Of a DNA stretch of 64,000 nucleotides, positions 36,654 through 45,789 are shown piece by piece. Location of the stretch: contig LMVO01000012.1 of assembly GCA_002287215.1 (NCBI GenBank), positions 1 through 64,000 on the forward strand, in the 5' to 3' direction. The position numbers were made by a program, and so were the translations under genes. This stretch comes from Methanocorpusculum parvum (GTDB lineage Archaea > Halobacteriota > Methanomicrobia > Methanomicrobiales > Methanocorpusculaceae). Below the pieces are notes generated by a model. It was not told the DNA's origin, made no database searches, and saw nothing but the letters and a program-made list of their open reading frames with translations. Within the stretch, counting starts at the first letter, position 1. Each line of letters opens with the position of its first letter.

Positions 36654-37758
36654 TGATCACTCCGACTGCATACCTGATTTCGTCGGCCGAGATCGTCAGC
36701 GGCGGAACGATCCGGATATTTCCGTCACCGGCGACATTGATGAGAAGACCCTTTTCCTTACAGAGTTCGGCAAGTTTTGGAGCGGATTCGCCAAGCGTGA
36801 ACCCGACCATCAGACCACGGACCCTGGGGTTGAATGCGGCAAGACCCTGCCGGAAGAGTTCGCCTTTTGCGGCGATTCCCGGGAGGAGCTGTTCGATGAT
36901 GCCGAATGTGGCGTTTCCTGCGGCGCAGGCGATCGGACCGCCGGCAAAGGTGCTGCCGTGTTCGCCTTTGGTGAACTCAAGACCTTCTTTCGCGATGATC
37001 GCACCCATCGGGAAGCCGGAAGCAATGCCTTTTGCAATGCTGATGATATCCGGCTGAACGGTCGAGTGCTGGAATGCGAACCATTTCCCGGTCCGTCCCA
37101 TGCCTGTCTGGACTTCATCGCAGATCATCAAAGCGCCGGCGTCGTCGCAGATATCCCTGATCCCCGGCAGGAAGTCTGCCGGCGGGATGATGACGCCGGT
37201 CTCTCCCTGGATAGGTTCAAAGACGACGGCGGCGGTATCTTTATTTACGACCGCTTTGAGGGCCTCAAGGTCGCCGTACTCAGGGAAATCACAGTGGATG
37301 CCGAGCGGCTCGAAGGGCTCTCTGATCTGGGGTTTGTGGGTGACGGCGAGGGAACCCACGGTCCGGCCGTGGAAATCATGGTTGAAGGAGACAAAGTTTT
37401 TGCGTCCTGAGCGGACTTTGGAAAGTTTGAGCGCCGCATCGATCGCCTCGGCTCCGCTGTTTCCGAAGAAGACTTTTCCCATCCCGCTCGCTTTGCTCAG
37501 TTTTTCTGCGAGTTCGGCCTGACCCGGTATGTAATAAAGATTGGAGCAGTGGATCAGTTCATGTGCCTGGCGGCATATCGCGTCCACTACCTGCGGGTGG
37601 CAGTGACCTGTGCTGCAGACCGCGATTCCTGCGACCAGGTCGAGGTATTTGTTTCCGTTATCGTCCCAAACATTGCAGCCTTCACCTTTGACGATCTGCA
37701 TAGACCGTCCAAAACAGGGCATGTAATATTTTGCGTCAAGTTCTTTGTAGGTGGACAT
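36631..37758 (-). CDS. argD: Acetylornithine aminotransferase
   Basis: Class III PLP aminotransferase of arginine synthesis, 375 residues. Recognisable motifs: FGNSGAEAIDAALKLSK, FNHDFHGRTVGSLA, CDEVQTGMGRTGKWFA and the PLP lysine in ISIAKGIASGFPMGA. Some archaeal relatives also serve lysine synthesis (as N-acetyl-LysW aminotransferase), but lysine here is made through diaminopimelate. First gene of the four-gene minus operon. Confidence 0.93.
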   Translation of the reverse strand: MSTYKELDAKYYMPCFGRSMQIVKGEGCNVWDDNGNKYLDLVAGIAVCSTGHCHPQVVDAICRQAHELIHCSNLYYIPGQAELAEKLSKASGMGKVFFGNSGAEAIDAALKLSKVRSGRKNFVSFNHDFHGRTVGSLAVTHKPQIREPFEPLGIHCDFPEYGDLEALKAVVNKDTAAVVFEPIQGETGVIIPPADFLPGIRDICDDAGALMICDEVQTGMGRTGKWFAFQHSTVQPDIISIAKGIASGFPMGAIIAKEGLEFTKGEHGSTFAGGPIACAAGNATFGIIEQLLPGIAAKGELFRQGLAAFNPRVRGLMVGFTLGESAPKLAELCKEKGLLINVAGDGNIRIVPPLTISADEIRYAVGVINEAAGQI

Positions 37759-37778
37759 GATTTTTTTCTCGCTGGATA

Positions 37779-37792
37779 TTTAGATAAGTATT
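37779..37792 (-). promoter_or_regulatory. TATA-like box for the argD operon
   Basis: On the minus strand TTATCTAAATATCC lies 20-35 bases upstream of the argD start at 37758. The remaining 37793-37919 up to the end of guaA shows only an A-rich run near 37908-37914 (a possible T-run terminator for guaA on the minus strand). Confidence 0.45.
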
Positions 37793-37919
37793 CGTCGTTC
37801 TGTGTATTGAAACTGCATGTTGATCGGGGGGAAATACGGCAAATGCAGGGTTTTTTCTGGAGAAAAGCGCCTTGGAACCTGAGGGAGAAGACGGACTGGA
37901 TGATTAAAAAAAGAAGGGG

Positions 37920-39446
37920 TTATTCGTATTCGATCGTTGCCGGGGGTTTGCTCGTGATATCGTATAACACGCGGTTCACGTGCCGCACTTCGTTGATGAT
38001 CCGGCTCGAGATCTTTTCAAGCAGCGGGAAAGGGATCTGCGCCCAGTCGGCGGTCATGAAATCGGTCGTCGTCACCGCACGCAAAACGATCGCGTAGTCA
38101 TATGTCCGCTCATCGCCCATCACGCCGACACTGCGCATGTTCGTCAGCGCCGCAAAATACTGATTGATATCGCGGTCGATGCCTGCCTTCGCGACCTCCT
38201 CGCGGAAGATCGCGTCCGCATCCCGCACAACATCCAGCTTTTCCTTCGTGATATCGCCGATCACCCGGATCGCAAGACCCGGACCCGGAAACGGCTGACG
38301 CCAGACAAGTTTCTCCGGAATGCCGAGTTCGAGACCCGCACGGCGGACCTCATCCTTAAAGAGGACACGCAGCGGCTCGATGATCTCCTTGAAATCCACA
38401 TTGTCCGGCAGACCGCCGACATTATGATGGCTTTTGATCACCGCGGCCGCGCCGGGTCCCGACTCGATCACGTCAGGATAGATCGTTCCCTGCACAAGGA
38501 AATCCACTGTGCCGATCTTTTTTGCTTCTTCTTCAAAGACCCGGATGAACTCCGCACCGATGATCTTGCGTTTCTGTTCCGGGTCGGAAACGCCGGCAAG
38601 TTTTCCGAGGAACCGGTCCTCGGCATTGACGCGGATCAGATTGATGTCGAACTGTTTGCGGAAGATCTCCTCGACCTCATCCCCCTCGTTCTTCCGGAGA
38701 AGGCCGTGATCGACGAAGATGCAGGTCAGCTGTTTGCCGACAGCCTTGTGGATCAGGACCGCGGCAACCGACGAATCGACGCCGCCTGAGAGGGCGCACA
38801 GAACTTTTTTGCCGCCGATCTTTTCACGCAGCTGGAGGATCATGTCCTCCACAAACGAGGACATATGCCAGGTCCCTTTGCATCCGCAGACATCGTAAAG
38901 GAAGTTTCTGATCATCGTCATGCCCTCAGGCGTGTGCATGACCTCCGGGTGGAACTGAACTGCGTAGATCTTCTTCTCAGGGTTTGCCATCGCGGCGACC
39001 GGACATACGGCAGTATGCGCAGTCTTCGCAAATCCGGCCGGGACCTCGCTGATGTAATCCGTGTGGCTCATCCAGCAGGTCGTCTCTCCAGGGACATTTT
39101 TGAAGATAGAGGACTCTTCCGTTGAAACTGACGTTCGTCCATACTCGCGGGTCGTCGCGGAAGCAACTTTTCCTCCGAGAAGATAGGCCGTCAGCTGTGC
39201 GCCGTAACAGATCCCGAGGATCGGGATGCCGAGATCGAAGATGCCGGCATCAACGGTCGGAGCGTTCTTCGCATACACGCTCGCCGGTCCGCCGGTGAAA
39301 ATGATTCCCGCATAGTTCCCTTCTTTGATCTCAGAAAGAGGGATCGTGCATGGCTTCACTTCGCAGAAAACATGGGCTTCCCTGACCCGCCGGGCAATCA
39401 GCTGATTGTACTGGCCGCCGAAATCCAGAACTAAGATCGATTCCAT
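37920..39446 (-). CDS. guaA: GMP synthase, single-chain (glutamine-hydrolysing)
   Basis: Converts XMP to GMP with glutamine and ATP. The 508 residues join a class I glutamine amidotransferase (about 1-190; nucleophile in GICYGAQ, His/Glu in QFHPEV) to the PP-loop ATP pyrophosphatase ([14 protein letters not shown] at about 218-231) and the C-terminal dimerisation domain ending KPPATIEYE. Many archaea use two separate subunits, so this fused form is the bacterial-style arrangement. It follows pyrG by one base in a nucleotide-synthesis operon. Confidence 0.96.
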   Translation of the reverse strand: MESILVLDFGGQYNQLIARRVREAHVFCEVKPCTIPLSEIKEGNYAGIIFTGGPASVYAKNAPTVDAGIFDLGIPILGICYGAQLTAYLLGGKVASATTREYGRTSVSTEESSIFKNVPGETTCWMSHTDYISEVPAGFAKTAHTAVCPVAAMANPEKKIYAVQFHPEVMHTPEGMTMIRNFLYDVCGCKGTWHMSSFVEDMILQLREKIGGKKVLCALSGGVDSSVAAVLIHKAVGKQLTCIFVDHGLLRKNEGDEVEEIFRKQFDINLIRVNAEDRFLGKLAGVSDPEQKRKIIGAEFIRVFEEEAKKIGTVDFLVQGTIYPDVIESGPGAAAVIKSHHNVGGLPDNVDFKEIIEPLRVLFKDEVRRAGLELGIPEKLVWRQPFPGPGLAIRVIGDITKEKLDVVRDADAIFREEVAKAGIDRDINQYFAALTNMRSVGVMGDERTYDYAIVLRAVTTTDFMTADWAQIPFPLLEKISSRIINEVRHVNRVLYDITSKPPATIEYE

Positions 39447-39447
39447 G

Positions 39448-41031
39448 TTACTCCTTTCTCTGAAGATCGCGGCAGGTTTTTACAAAGCCGATGAACGGTG
39501 CGGACGGGCGGGTAGGGCGTGATCTGAACTCCGGGTGGAACTGGGTCGCAACAAAGTACGGGTGATCGGCAAGTTCGAGAGCTTCCATGCGTCTGCCGTT
39601 TCTGCCGACAAACTTCATACCTTTCGCTTCGATCTCGTCGATGTACGCCGGGTTGACTTCATATCTGTGCCGGTGACGTTCGATGATCTCGGTCGCGCCG
39701 TAGAGATCGGCAAGACGGGACGCCGGGTCAAGAGTGACGGAGTAGTCCCCAAGACGCATCGTTCCGCCAAGATCCTCAACGCCTTCCTGTTCGGGGAGAA
39801 GAGCGATCGCGTGAGTTCCCGCGCCCATCTCTTCGCTCGTCGCATCCTTATAGCCGACGACGTTTCTCATGAACTCGATCACGCAGAGCTGGAATCCGAG
39901 GCAGAGACCAAGAAGAGGCTTTTTGTGTTCACGGGCATACTGGATCGCGGAGATCATCCCTTCGATGCCGCGGTTTCCAAATCCGCCGGGGATCAGGATA
40001 CCGTCGAGATCAGCGAGGTCTTCGTTCGTGTAGAGTTCCGCATCGAGCCAGTGGATGGCGACCTCGGTCGAGAGAAGACGGCCGGCGTGTTTGAGGGCTT
40101 CTTTTATAGAGATATAGACGTCCTCAACGCCGTATTTGGTGATGATGCCGACCGTTATGCGGTTCGTATATTCGCGGGCGATCAGCGAATACCAGCTGTT
40201 GTCCGCTTTTCCCGGCTCAAGATGGAGCTGTTTCAACAGGACCTCGGCCATTCCCTCTTTTTCGAGTTCCATTGGAACGAGGTAGGTGTCGGGAGCCGTC
40301 TGAGCGCTGATGACTGCGTGGACGTCCACATCGCAGAAGGAAGAGATCTTTCGTTTGGTGGAAAGGGAGACAGGAAGGTTGCTTCTCCCGACGATGATGT
40401 CGGCTTCAAGGCCGAGTTCGCGAAGAGCTTTGACGGAGTGCTGGGTGGGTTTGGTTTTCAGATCGCCCATCGTATCGGCGGGAAGGAGGGTGACATGGAC
40501 GAGGGCAAAGTCGCCGTTTCCATACTCCCAGTGCATCTGGCGGACAGCCTCCAGAAACGGCATGCTTTCGATGTCGCCGACTGTCCCGCCGACCTCGACG
40601 ATACAGATCTCGGCATGGTTCCCGTCTTTGTCGACCCAGGACTCGGCAGCGTGTTTGATCCGGTCCTTGATCTCATCGGTGATGTGGGGGATGATCTGGA
40701 CGGTAGCGCCGAGATAATCGCCGTGTCGCTCCTTCGAGATGACCGAGGAGTAGATCTTTCCGGTGGTGAGGTTGTGATCACGGGTCAGTTCGATGTCGAG
40801 AAAACGCTCGTAGTTTCCAAGATCCAGATCGGCTTCTCCGCCGTCTTTGAGAACAAAAACCTCGCCGTGCTGAGCAGGGTTCATGAGTCCCGCGTCGATA
40901 TTTAAGTAGGGGTCGATCTTCACGCTGGTGACGTGATACCCTCTGTTGATCAGAATGCGGCCGATGGATGCAGCAGTTATGCCTTTTCCCAGTCCGCTCA
41001 TTACTCCTCCGGTTACTACTACATATTTCAT
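39448..41031 (-). CDS. pyrG: CTP synthase
   Basis: Makes CTP from UTP, glutamine and ATP. From the ATG at 41031 it has 527 residues; the upstream in-frame start at 41058 adds nine residues not found in the family. The synthetase domain (1-265) starts [17 protein letters not shown] and holds [11 protein letters not shown]; the glutamine amidotransferase domain (about 285-525) has GICLG-type [15 protein letters not shown] and the QFHPEF motif. Translated just before guaA, and divergent from dcd, which also handles a cytidine nucleotide. Confidence 0.97.
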   Translation of the reverse strand: MKYVVVTGGVMSGLGKGITAASIGRILINRGYHVTSVKIDPYLNIDAGLMNPAQHGEVFVLKDGGEADLDLGNYERFLDIELTRDHNLTTGKIYSSVISKERHGDYLGATVQIIPHITDEIKDRIKHAAESWVDKDGNHAEICIVEVGGTVGDIESMPFLEAVRQMHWEYGNGDFALVHVTLLPADTMGDLKTKPTQHSVKALRELGLEADIIVGRSNLPVSLSTKRKISSFCDVDVHAVISAQTAPDTYLVPMELEKEGMAEVLLKQLHLEPGKADNSWYSLIAREYTNRITVGIITKYGVEDVYISIKEALKHAGRLLSTEVAIHWLDAELYTNEDLADLDGILIPGGFGNRGIEGMISAIQYAREHKKPLLGLCLGFQLCVIEFMRNVVGYKDATSEEMGAGTHAIALLPEQEGVEDLGGTMRLGDYSVTLDPASRLADLYGATEIIERHRHRYEVNPAYIDEIEAKGMKFVGRNGRRMEALELADHPYFVATQFHPEFRSRPTRPSAPFIGFVKTCRDLQRKE

Positions 41032-41190
41032 TTTTTGCCCTTCCTTTTCCGAAATCAAATAATGCTTATCTATTGGTCCTGAAGAGTATTAAGAATACGG
41101 GAATGGGGAGAGGGAGACCGGGAGGCGGTATGTGAGTTCACCGACCGGTCACTCCCCTTTCATCTCCATAGAGACGGGACTGAAAGAGTA

Positions 41191-41201
41191 TTTTAGTTTA
41201 T
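41191..41201 (+). promoter_or_regulatory. TATA-like box for dcd
   Basis: TTTTAGTTTAT (41191-41201) lies 18-28 bases before the dcd ATG at 41219, with no Shine-Dalgarno sequence, so the transcript is probably leaderless. The interval 41032-41190 shows a further AT-rich block (41055-41070) that fits a pyrG promoter on the minus strand. Confidence 0.45.
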
Positions 41202-41218
41202 CCGGCGAATAGTAGTAT

Positions 41219-41782
41219 ATGATTCTGGTAGACTGGGAAATTGCAGACCATATCAAACGGGGGTACATCGGCATCGATCCATTCGATCCGGCGCTTGTTC
41301 AGCCCAACTCCCTTGATATCCGCCTGGGTAATCATTTTGTCTGGTATGAACCATGCGACGATGTGATCGACCCTTATCAAAAAGAGACGCTTCACACCCA
41401 TACAAAAGAACGAAAAGGAACCTATTTTGACATTCAGCCCGGACAGTTCGTCCTTGCCGAAACCCTGGAAACGGTGACGCTGCCCGACAACATCGTCTCC
41501 TCGATCGAAGGAAAAAGCAGCGTGGCACGCCTCGGTATCGCCCTTCATCAGACCGGCGGCTGGATCGACGCAGGATTTTCCGGGACCATCACGCTTGAGA
41601 TGTGCAACTCGAACTGCCGCCCGGTCCGGGTGTATGCAGGAATGCCGATCGGTCAGCTCGTCTTTTACGTGACCAAACGCTGCGAGTGCCCATACGATAA
41701 AAAACCTGATGCAAAATATCAGAACCAGAAAAACGCGACCATTTCCCGATACGATAAAAAGATGCTCCAGAACGTGGAGTAA
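41219..41782 (+). CDS. dcd: dCTP deaminase
   Basis: Deaminates dCTP to dUTP; trimeric, 187 residues. Core motifs [10 protein letters not shown] near the N-terminus, the active-site region [13 protein letters not shown] and [19 protein letters not shown] are intact. Some archaeal relatives also split off pyrophosphate to give dUMP (Dcd-Dut); the sequence does not tell which. A short gap separates it from pyrG on the other strand. Confidence 0.93.
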   Translation: MILVDWEIADHIKRGYIGIDPFDPALVQPNSLDIRLGNHFVWYEPCDDVIDPYQKETLHTHTKERKGTYFDIQPGQFVLAETLETVTLPDNIVSSIEGKSSVARLGIALHQTGGWIDAGFSGTITLEMCNSNCRPVRVYAGMPIGQLVFYVTKRCECPYDKKPDAKYQNQKNATISRYDKKMLQNVE

Positions 41783-41844
41783 TCTCTCCTTTTTTCAATC
41801 TGAAATTGGGTTTTTTCTTTCGTAATGACCCGAAAACAGATCCG

Positions 41845-41855
41845 CATATATTTAC
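41845..41855 (+). promoter_or_regulatory. TATA-like box for metY
   Basis: CATATATTTAC (41845-41855), about 53 bases before the metY ATG at 41908; a second TATA-like stretch, TCTATATATC, is at 41861-41870. A T-rich run (41786-41818) just after dcd probably ends that transcript. Confidence 0.45.
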
Positions 41856-41907
41856 AAGAATCTATATATCATATGCCCTCCAATATGAATTCACAGCGTG
41901 AACTATC

Positions 41908-43182
41908 ATGACCCCAAAATACCAAAAAGAAACACTTAGTATCCATGCCGGACAAAAACCGGACGAAACGACCGGGGCACGGACAGAACCGATCTACATG
42001 ACCACTGCGTATGTGTTCAAAGACGCAAAGGAAGCTGCAGGACGATTTGATCTCTCCGTTGAGGGAAATATTTACACTCGGCTCACGAATCCGAACAACA
42101 CCTCATTCGAAAAACGGATCGCCGCGATCGAAGGCGGAACTGCCGCAATAAGTACCGCCTCGGGAATGGCAGCGATAAGTACCCTGATCCTTGCACTCAC
42201 CAATCCGGGTGACGAAATCGTCTCGGCCGATAATCTGTATGGAGGAACATTCGAGTTATTCAGTCTGACCCTGCCGAACTTTGGGCGGACCGTCCGGTTC
42301 GTCCCCTCGAATGATCTGACAGCTTTGAAAGCTGCAATCAACGAAAAAACCAGGGCCGTCTACTTCGAATCCCTCGGAAACCCGAAACTTGACATCCCCG
42401 ACTTTGCAGAAATCGCCAGAATCGCCCATGAAGCAGGTGTTCCGTTCATCGTGGACAACACCGTAGGGATAGGCACGGTCCGTCCGCTTGAGCACGGAGC
42501 GGATCTGGTCGTCATGTCGGCAACGAAATATGCCAACGGGCATGGAAATTCCCTGGCGGGCGTGATCGTTGAAAGCGGCACATTCCCCTGGGACAACGGC
42601 AAATTCCCCAAGTTCACCGAGCCTGACCCGGCATACAAAGGACTCGTCCATTACAAAGCCTTCGGTCAGGCGACCGTTTCGACCAGTATTCGAATCTCCC
42701 TGATGCGCGACCTCGGTGCCGCTCTCTCGCCGTTCAATGCCTGGCTTACCTCGATCGGTCTTGAAACCCTCTATCTTCGGGTTCCCAGACACGCAGAGAA
42801 TGCATTGATCGTAGCAAAGCATCTGGCATCTCATGAAAAAGTCGCATGGGTCAACTATCCAGGCCTTCCCGGACACCCGTCGGAGAAGAACCGCGAAAAA
42901 TACTTCGGCACATCAGGCGGTCCGCTTCTTACCTTCGGCGTAAAAGGAGGATATGATGCGGCAGTCACCGTGCAGAATAATGTACAGCTCATCTCGCTTC
43001 TGGCAAACATCGGAGATGCAAAAACACTCATCATCCATCCGGCATCGACGACCCATCAGCAGCTTAGCGAAGAAGAACAGCGTTCAACCGGGGTCACGCC
43101 CGATACGATCCGTCTCTCGGTCGGTCTTGAAAATCCGATCGATATCATCGCCGATCTGGACCATGCCCTCTCCCTCATCTAA
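41908..43182 (+). CDS. metY: O-acetylhomoserine sulfhydrylase
   Basis: Cys/Met-metabolism PLP enzyme that makes homocysteine from O-acetylhomoserine and sulfide. The 424 residues show the family N-terminus TLSIHAGQKPDETTGA, YTRLTNPNNTSFEKRIAAIEGG, the PLP lysine in VMSATKYANGHGNS and the C-terminal SVGLENPIDIIADLDHAL. metX, which supplies the substrate, starts nine bases downstream. Together they form a direct-sulfhydrylation route to methionine. Confidence 0.95.
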   Translation: MTPKYQKETLSIHAGQKPDETTGARTEPIYMTTAYVFKDAKEAAGRFDLSVEGNIYTRLTNPNNTSFEKRIAAIEGGTAAISTASGMAAISTLILALTNPGDEIVSADNLYGGTFELFSLTLPNFGRTVRFVPSNDLTALKAAINEKTRAVYFESLGNPKLDIPDFAEIARIAHEAGVPFIVDNTVGIGTVRPLEHGADLVVMSATKYANGHGNSLAGVIVESGTFPWDNGKFPKFTEPDPAYKGLVHYKAFGQATVSTSIRISLMRDLGAALSPFNAWLTSIGLETLYLRVPRHAENALIVAKHLASHEKVAWVNYPGLPGHPSEKNREKYFGTSGGPLLTFGVKGGYDAAVTVQNNVQLISLLANIGDAKTLIIHPASTTHQQLSEEEQRSTGVTPDTIRLSVGLENPIDIIADLDHALSLI

Positions 43183-43190
43183 ACACAATC

Positions 43191-44654
43191 ATGTTACAGG
43201 ATTCAGTTGGTGAAGTCACCACACACTATCACACCCTAACCCGCCCGGTGGATCTGGAGAGCGGAGCATCTCTTTCAGATGTGATCATCGCCTATGAACG
43301 GTACGGAAGAAAGGATAACAAAAACGTCATTCTTGTCTGTCATGCTCTCACCGGAGATGCACATGCGGCAGGTTTTCATAAAGGCGACACAAAACCCGGA
43401 TGGTGGAACGGGATCATTGGTCCCGGCAAAGCACTAGACACAAACCGATACTGTGTGATCGCGACCAATGTTCTCGGCGGGTGTAAAGGTTCGACCGGTC
43501 CTTCGTCGGAGGATCCGGCCACCGGAAAGCCCTACGGAATCACATTTCCGGGGATCACGATCCGCGACATGGTCCATGCCGAACACCTACTGCTCGAAGA
43601 ACTGGGCATTACTGAACTCTATGCCGTGATCGGCGGTTCGATGGGCGGAATGCAGGCCATGCAGTGGAGTGTTGAGTTTCCGGCATTCGTCCGCCGTGTT
43701 ATTTGTATTGCTTCGGCCGGTTACTCGACTCCCATGCACATTGCGTTCGGAGCCGTCGGCAGAGCTGCGATCATGAGCGATCCGGATTGGAACGGCGGGA
43801 ATTATTCTCCCGGAAAAAAACCAGACCGCGGTCTCTCCCTTGCAAGAATGATGGCCCATATCACGTATCTCTCGGATGAGTCCATGCACACCAAATTCGG
43901 GCGGAGACTTCAGAAATCAGAAGCCTTCGGTTATGGATTTCACACCGAGTTCTCGGTCGAAAGTTATCTTCAGCATCAGGGAGAGATGTTTGTGGAACGG
44001 TTCGATCCAAACTCCTATCTCTACATCACCCGGGCCGTTGACTACTATGATCTTACCAAAAATGGCAGTCTGACCGATGGGCTTGCAGGGACAGAGGCAA
44101 AGTTTCTGATTATCTCCGTCTCGTCCGACTGGCTGTATCCGCCGTATCTTTCGCAGGAGATCATGCTCGCCCTCTCTGCAAACGGTAAAGAAGCCAGGTA
44201 TGCAGAAATCGTTTCCCCCCACGGGCATGACGGATTCCTGCTGGAAAATGCCCAGCTAAATTATATGGTAGGTCAGTTCCTGACCCCGATCACTGTTGAA
44301 GATCTGATGATGCATGATCCGCCGTCCATTCGGGAAACCTCCTCGATCCGCGAGGCGGCCGAACTGATGATCGGGCACGAGATCAATCATCTGCCGGTGG
44401 TTTTAGGGGATGGGACGCTCTCCGGGATCGTGACTTCGTGGGATATCGCGAAGTCGGTCGCCGGCAATTTCCAAAACCTTGCCGAGATCATGACAAAAGA
44501 CGTGATCACGATTCAGCGCTCGGACTCACTCCGGTTAGCAGCTTCGCTGATGGAGAAGCATGCCATCTCCGCCCTTCCGGTCGTTGATAATGCCGGTCGT
44601 GTTCTTGGGATGCTGACCAGTGAAACTCTCTCTCTTTCCGAGGTGCTCCAATGA
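43191..44654 (+). CDS. metX: Homoserine O-acetyltransferase with C-terminal CBS pair
   Basis: An alpha/beta-hydrolase acyltransferase (about 1-365) fused to two CBS motifs (about 370-487), 487 residues in all. Nucleophile serine is in VIGGSMGGMQAMQ, with Asp in SSDWLYPP and His in SPHGHDGFLL. The tail repeats DLMMHDPPSIRETSSIREAA and IMTKDVITIQRSDSLRLAA are CBS units, seen in some methanogen MetX and suggesting control by an adenosyl ligand such as SAM or AMP; that ligand is inference. Overlaps the next gene by ATGA. Confidence 0.95.
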   Translation: MLQDSVGEVTTHYHTLTRPVDLESGASLSDVIIAYERYGRKDNKNVILVCHALTGDAHAAGFHKGDTKPGWWNGIIGPGKALDTNRYCVIATNVLGGCKGSTGPSSEDPATGKPYGITFPGITIRDMVHAEHLLLEELGITELYAVIGGSMGGMQAMQWSVEFPAFVRRVICIASAGYSTPMHIAFGAVGRAAIMSDPDWNGGNYSPGKKPDRGLSLARMMAHITYLSDESMHTKFGRRLQKSEAFGYGFHTEFSVESYLQHQGEMFVERFDPNSYLYITRAVDYYDLTKNGSLTDGLAGTEAKFLIISVSSDWLYPPYLSQEIMLALSANGKEARYAEIVSPHGHDGFLLENAQLNYMVGQFLTPITVEDLMMHDPPSIRETSSIREAAELMIGHEINHLPVVLGDGTLSGIVTSWDIAKSVAGNFQNLAEIMTKDVITIQRSDSLRLAASLMEKHAISALPVVDNAGRVLGMLTSETLSLSEVLQ

Positions 44655-45127
44655 AAATTCTTGGGATCCACACGGACCGCGTATGGTATAAAGTCACCAA
44701 AAAAACAAAAATTGCAGAGCCGGATCCAGTAAGAGAGGACGAGATGGAGAACTGTGTTCTCCTGTTTGCGAGTGTGGAAAAGTCGGATGAACTCTCACCC
44801 GAACTGACGGTCACGTCAACGGTGGAAAGCATAAAACTCCGGTTGTCCCGCCTTGGGGCAACACGCGTGATGCTTTTTCCATATGCCCATCTTGCCTGCG
44901 ATCTCGGGTGTCCGGGTGTTTCCCAGTGGATTTTGAAAACGATCCAGAGCAGACTCATTGAAGAGGGGATCGAGACGAAACGGGCGGCGTTCGGGTGGTA
45001 TAAGGAGTTTGAAATAAAAAGCAAAGGGCATCCGATGGCAGACTTTTCGATGACGATCTGCCCGTTTGCCGGCGGGGAATGTGAGAGCAGCAGTAAATGC
45101 TGCCAGAGTGAAGTGAAGAACGACTGA
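44651..45127 (+). CDS. Free-standing threonyl-tRNA synthetase editing domain
   Basis: A 158-residue protein that matches the archaeal ThrRS N-terminal editing domain (a D-aminoacyl-tRNA deacylase-like fold that removes serine from tRNA-Thr): KILGIHTDRVWYKVTKKTK at the N-terminus, VMLFPYAHLACDLGCPGVS, and FGWYKEFEIKSKGHPMAD, the conserved GWYK and KGHP patches. No catalytic synthetase domain follows. It is translationally coupled to metX. It may edit in trans or pair with a ThrRS encoded elsewhere. The Cys-rich tail (CPFAGGECESSSKCC) is unusual and could bind metal. Confidence 0.82.
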   Translation: MKILGIHTDRVWYKVTKKTKIAEPDPVREDEMENCVLLFASVEKSDELSPELTVTSTVESIKLRLSRLGATRVMLFPYAHLACDLGCPGVSQWILKTIQSRLIEEGIETKRAAFGWYKEFEIKSKGHPMADFSMTICPFAGGECESSSKCCQSEVKND

Positions 45128-45407
45128 TAAATGTAACTATTTACCCACATTATTTCGACTTTTTCTTATATCTCTTTGTAAAACTCCTTTTTCTTTCAAG
45201 CCCCCCTCTCCCTCTATAGAAACCCTGCATGCAATAATTGAAAATCAATATATCACAAACGAACCAACGTTCGTCTTGAGGGCTGTATTGCTGAATTGGA
45301 ATCCCGCAGGGATCTCACATGCCGCAGATATATTCTATCATGCGTGCGGCCCGAAAATCGACCGCAAAGCGCCGAAATCTCATTCATCATCCGAAAATCC
45401 ACGAAAC

Positions 45408-45416
45408 TATTAAATA
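45408..45416 (+). promoter_or_regulatory. TATA-like box of the tRNA-Cys/SepCysS unit
   Basis: TATTAAATA, about 25 bases before the tandem palindromes and 59 bases before the mature tRNA 5' end. Expected transcription start is around 45437-45445, so the palindromes would straddle it. Confidence 0.5.
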
Positions 45417-45436
45417 CAAAAACCACACACGTATTA

Positions 45437-45463
45437 TTCACACTGTGAACATCACACTGTGAA
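45437..45463. promoter_or_regulatory. Tandem palindromes, possible operator
   Basis: TTCACACTGTGAA (45437-45449) is a perfect palindrome around a central base, and TCACACTGTGA is repeated at 45452-45462, so two sites stand 15 bases apart centre to centre. The position at the expected start of the tRNA-Cys transcript fits a repressor site. The binding protein is unknown. Confidence 0.45.
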
Positions 45464-45474
45464 TCAAAAACCGT

Positions 45475-45546
45475 GCCAGGTTGGCGGAGTGGTAACGCGA
45501 CTGCCTGCAGAGCAGTTCTACGCCTGTTCAATTCAGGCACCTGGCT
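45475..45546 (+). tRNA. tRNA-Cys (anticodon GCA)
   Basis: A 72-nt cloverleaf. Acceptor GCCAGGT pairs with ACCTGGC; the D stem is GCG/CGC; the anticodon stem ACTGC/GCAGT encloses loop CTGCAGA with anticodon GCA; the T arm is GCCTG-TTCAATT-CAGGC; discriminator base T73, as usual for tRNA-Cys. No intron and no encoded CCA. It is followed by a 59-codon gene and SepCysS, the enzyme that acts on it. Confidence 0.97.
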
Positions 45547-45609
45547 TTTCCATTCTGGAAAAAAACCGCATGGTATCTGTGCGGAGAAAATGCAGATACT
45601 CTCTAAAAA

Positions 45610-45789
45610 ATGTCACAAAAAGCGATAGATGCAGTATTCACCGGTCTCTTTAATCTGACCGACATACGTGTCACCCTGCGGGAGACCTCACCTTTGCATC
45701 ATCTCACCGATGAACAGAAGGAACGCACGAAAAAAACCGTCGAAAACATCAGAAAACAACTTGAGATCCTCGAGGGTGAGCTTCTATGA
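45610..45789 (+). CDS. 59-residue helical protein, candidate minimal SepCysE-like adaptor
   Basis: A small gene, ATG at 45610, stop overlapping the SepCysS start by ATGA. The protein begins MSQKAIDAVFTGLFNLTD and ends in a charged helix (DEQKERTKKTVENIRKQLE). No cysteine or membrane segment. Placement between tRNA-Cys and SepCysS, with translational coupling, points to a role in the SepRS-SepCysS complex. SepCysE of Methanocaldococcus-type methanogens bridges these enzymes and uses an N-terminal helix; this protein could be a minimal form. That homology is inferred from context and shape, not proved. Confidence 0.7.
   Translation: MSQKAIDAVFTGLFNLTDIRVTLRETSPLHHLTDEQKERTKKTVENIRKQLEILEGELL

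Larger units (their letters stand above)
45128..45474. other. 347-base region upstream of tRNA-Cys
   Basis: Begins with T-rich runs (45159-45195) likely to terminate the met operon. It then holds short hairpins, ACGAAC-CAAC-GTTCGT (45258-45273) and ATCCC-GCA-GGGAT (45301-45313), an AT-rich TATTAAATA box at 45408-45416 and two tandem palindromes at 45437-45463. No protein gene is convincing. An unrecognised small RNA cannot be excluded. Confidence 0.5.

Noticed and set aside
39535-40905. A 456-codon open frame on the strand opposite CTP synthase
   Set aside because: It lies wholly inside pyrG, which has intact motifs, and its translation has no recognisable domain. Long antisense frames are common here because of codon usage.
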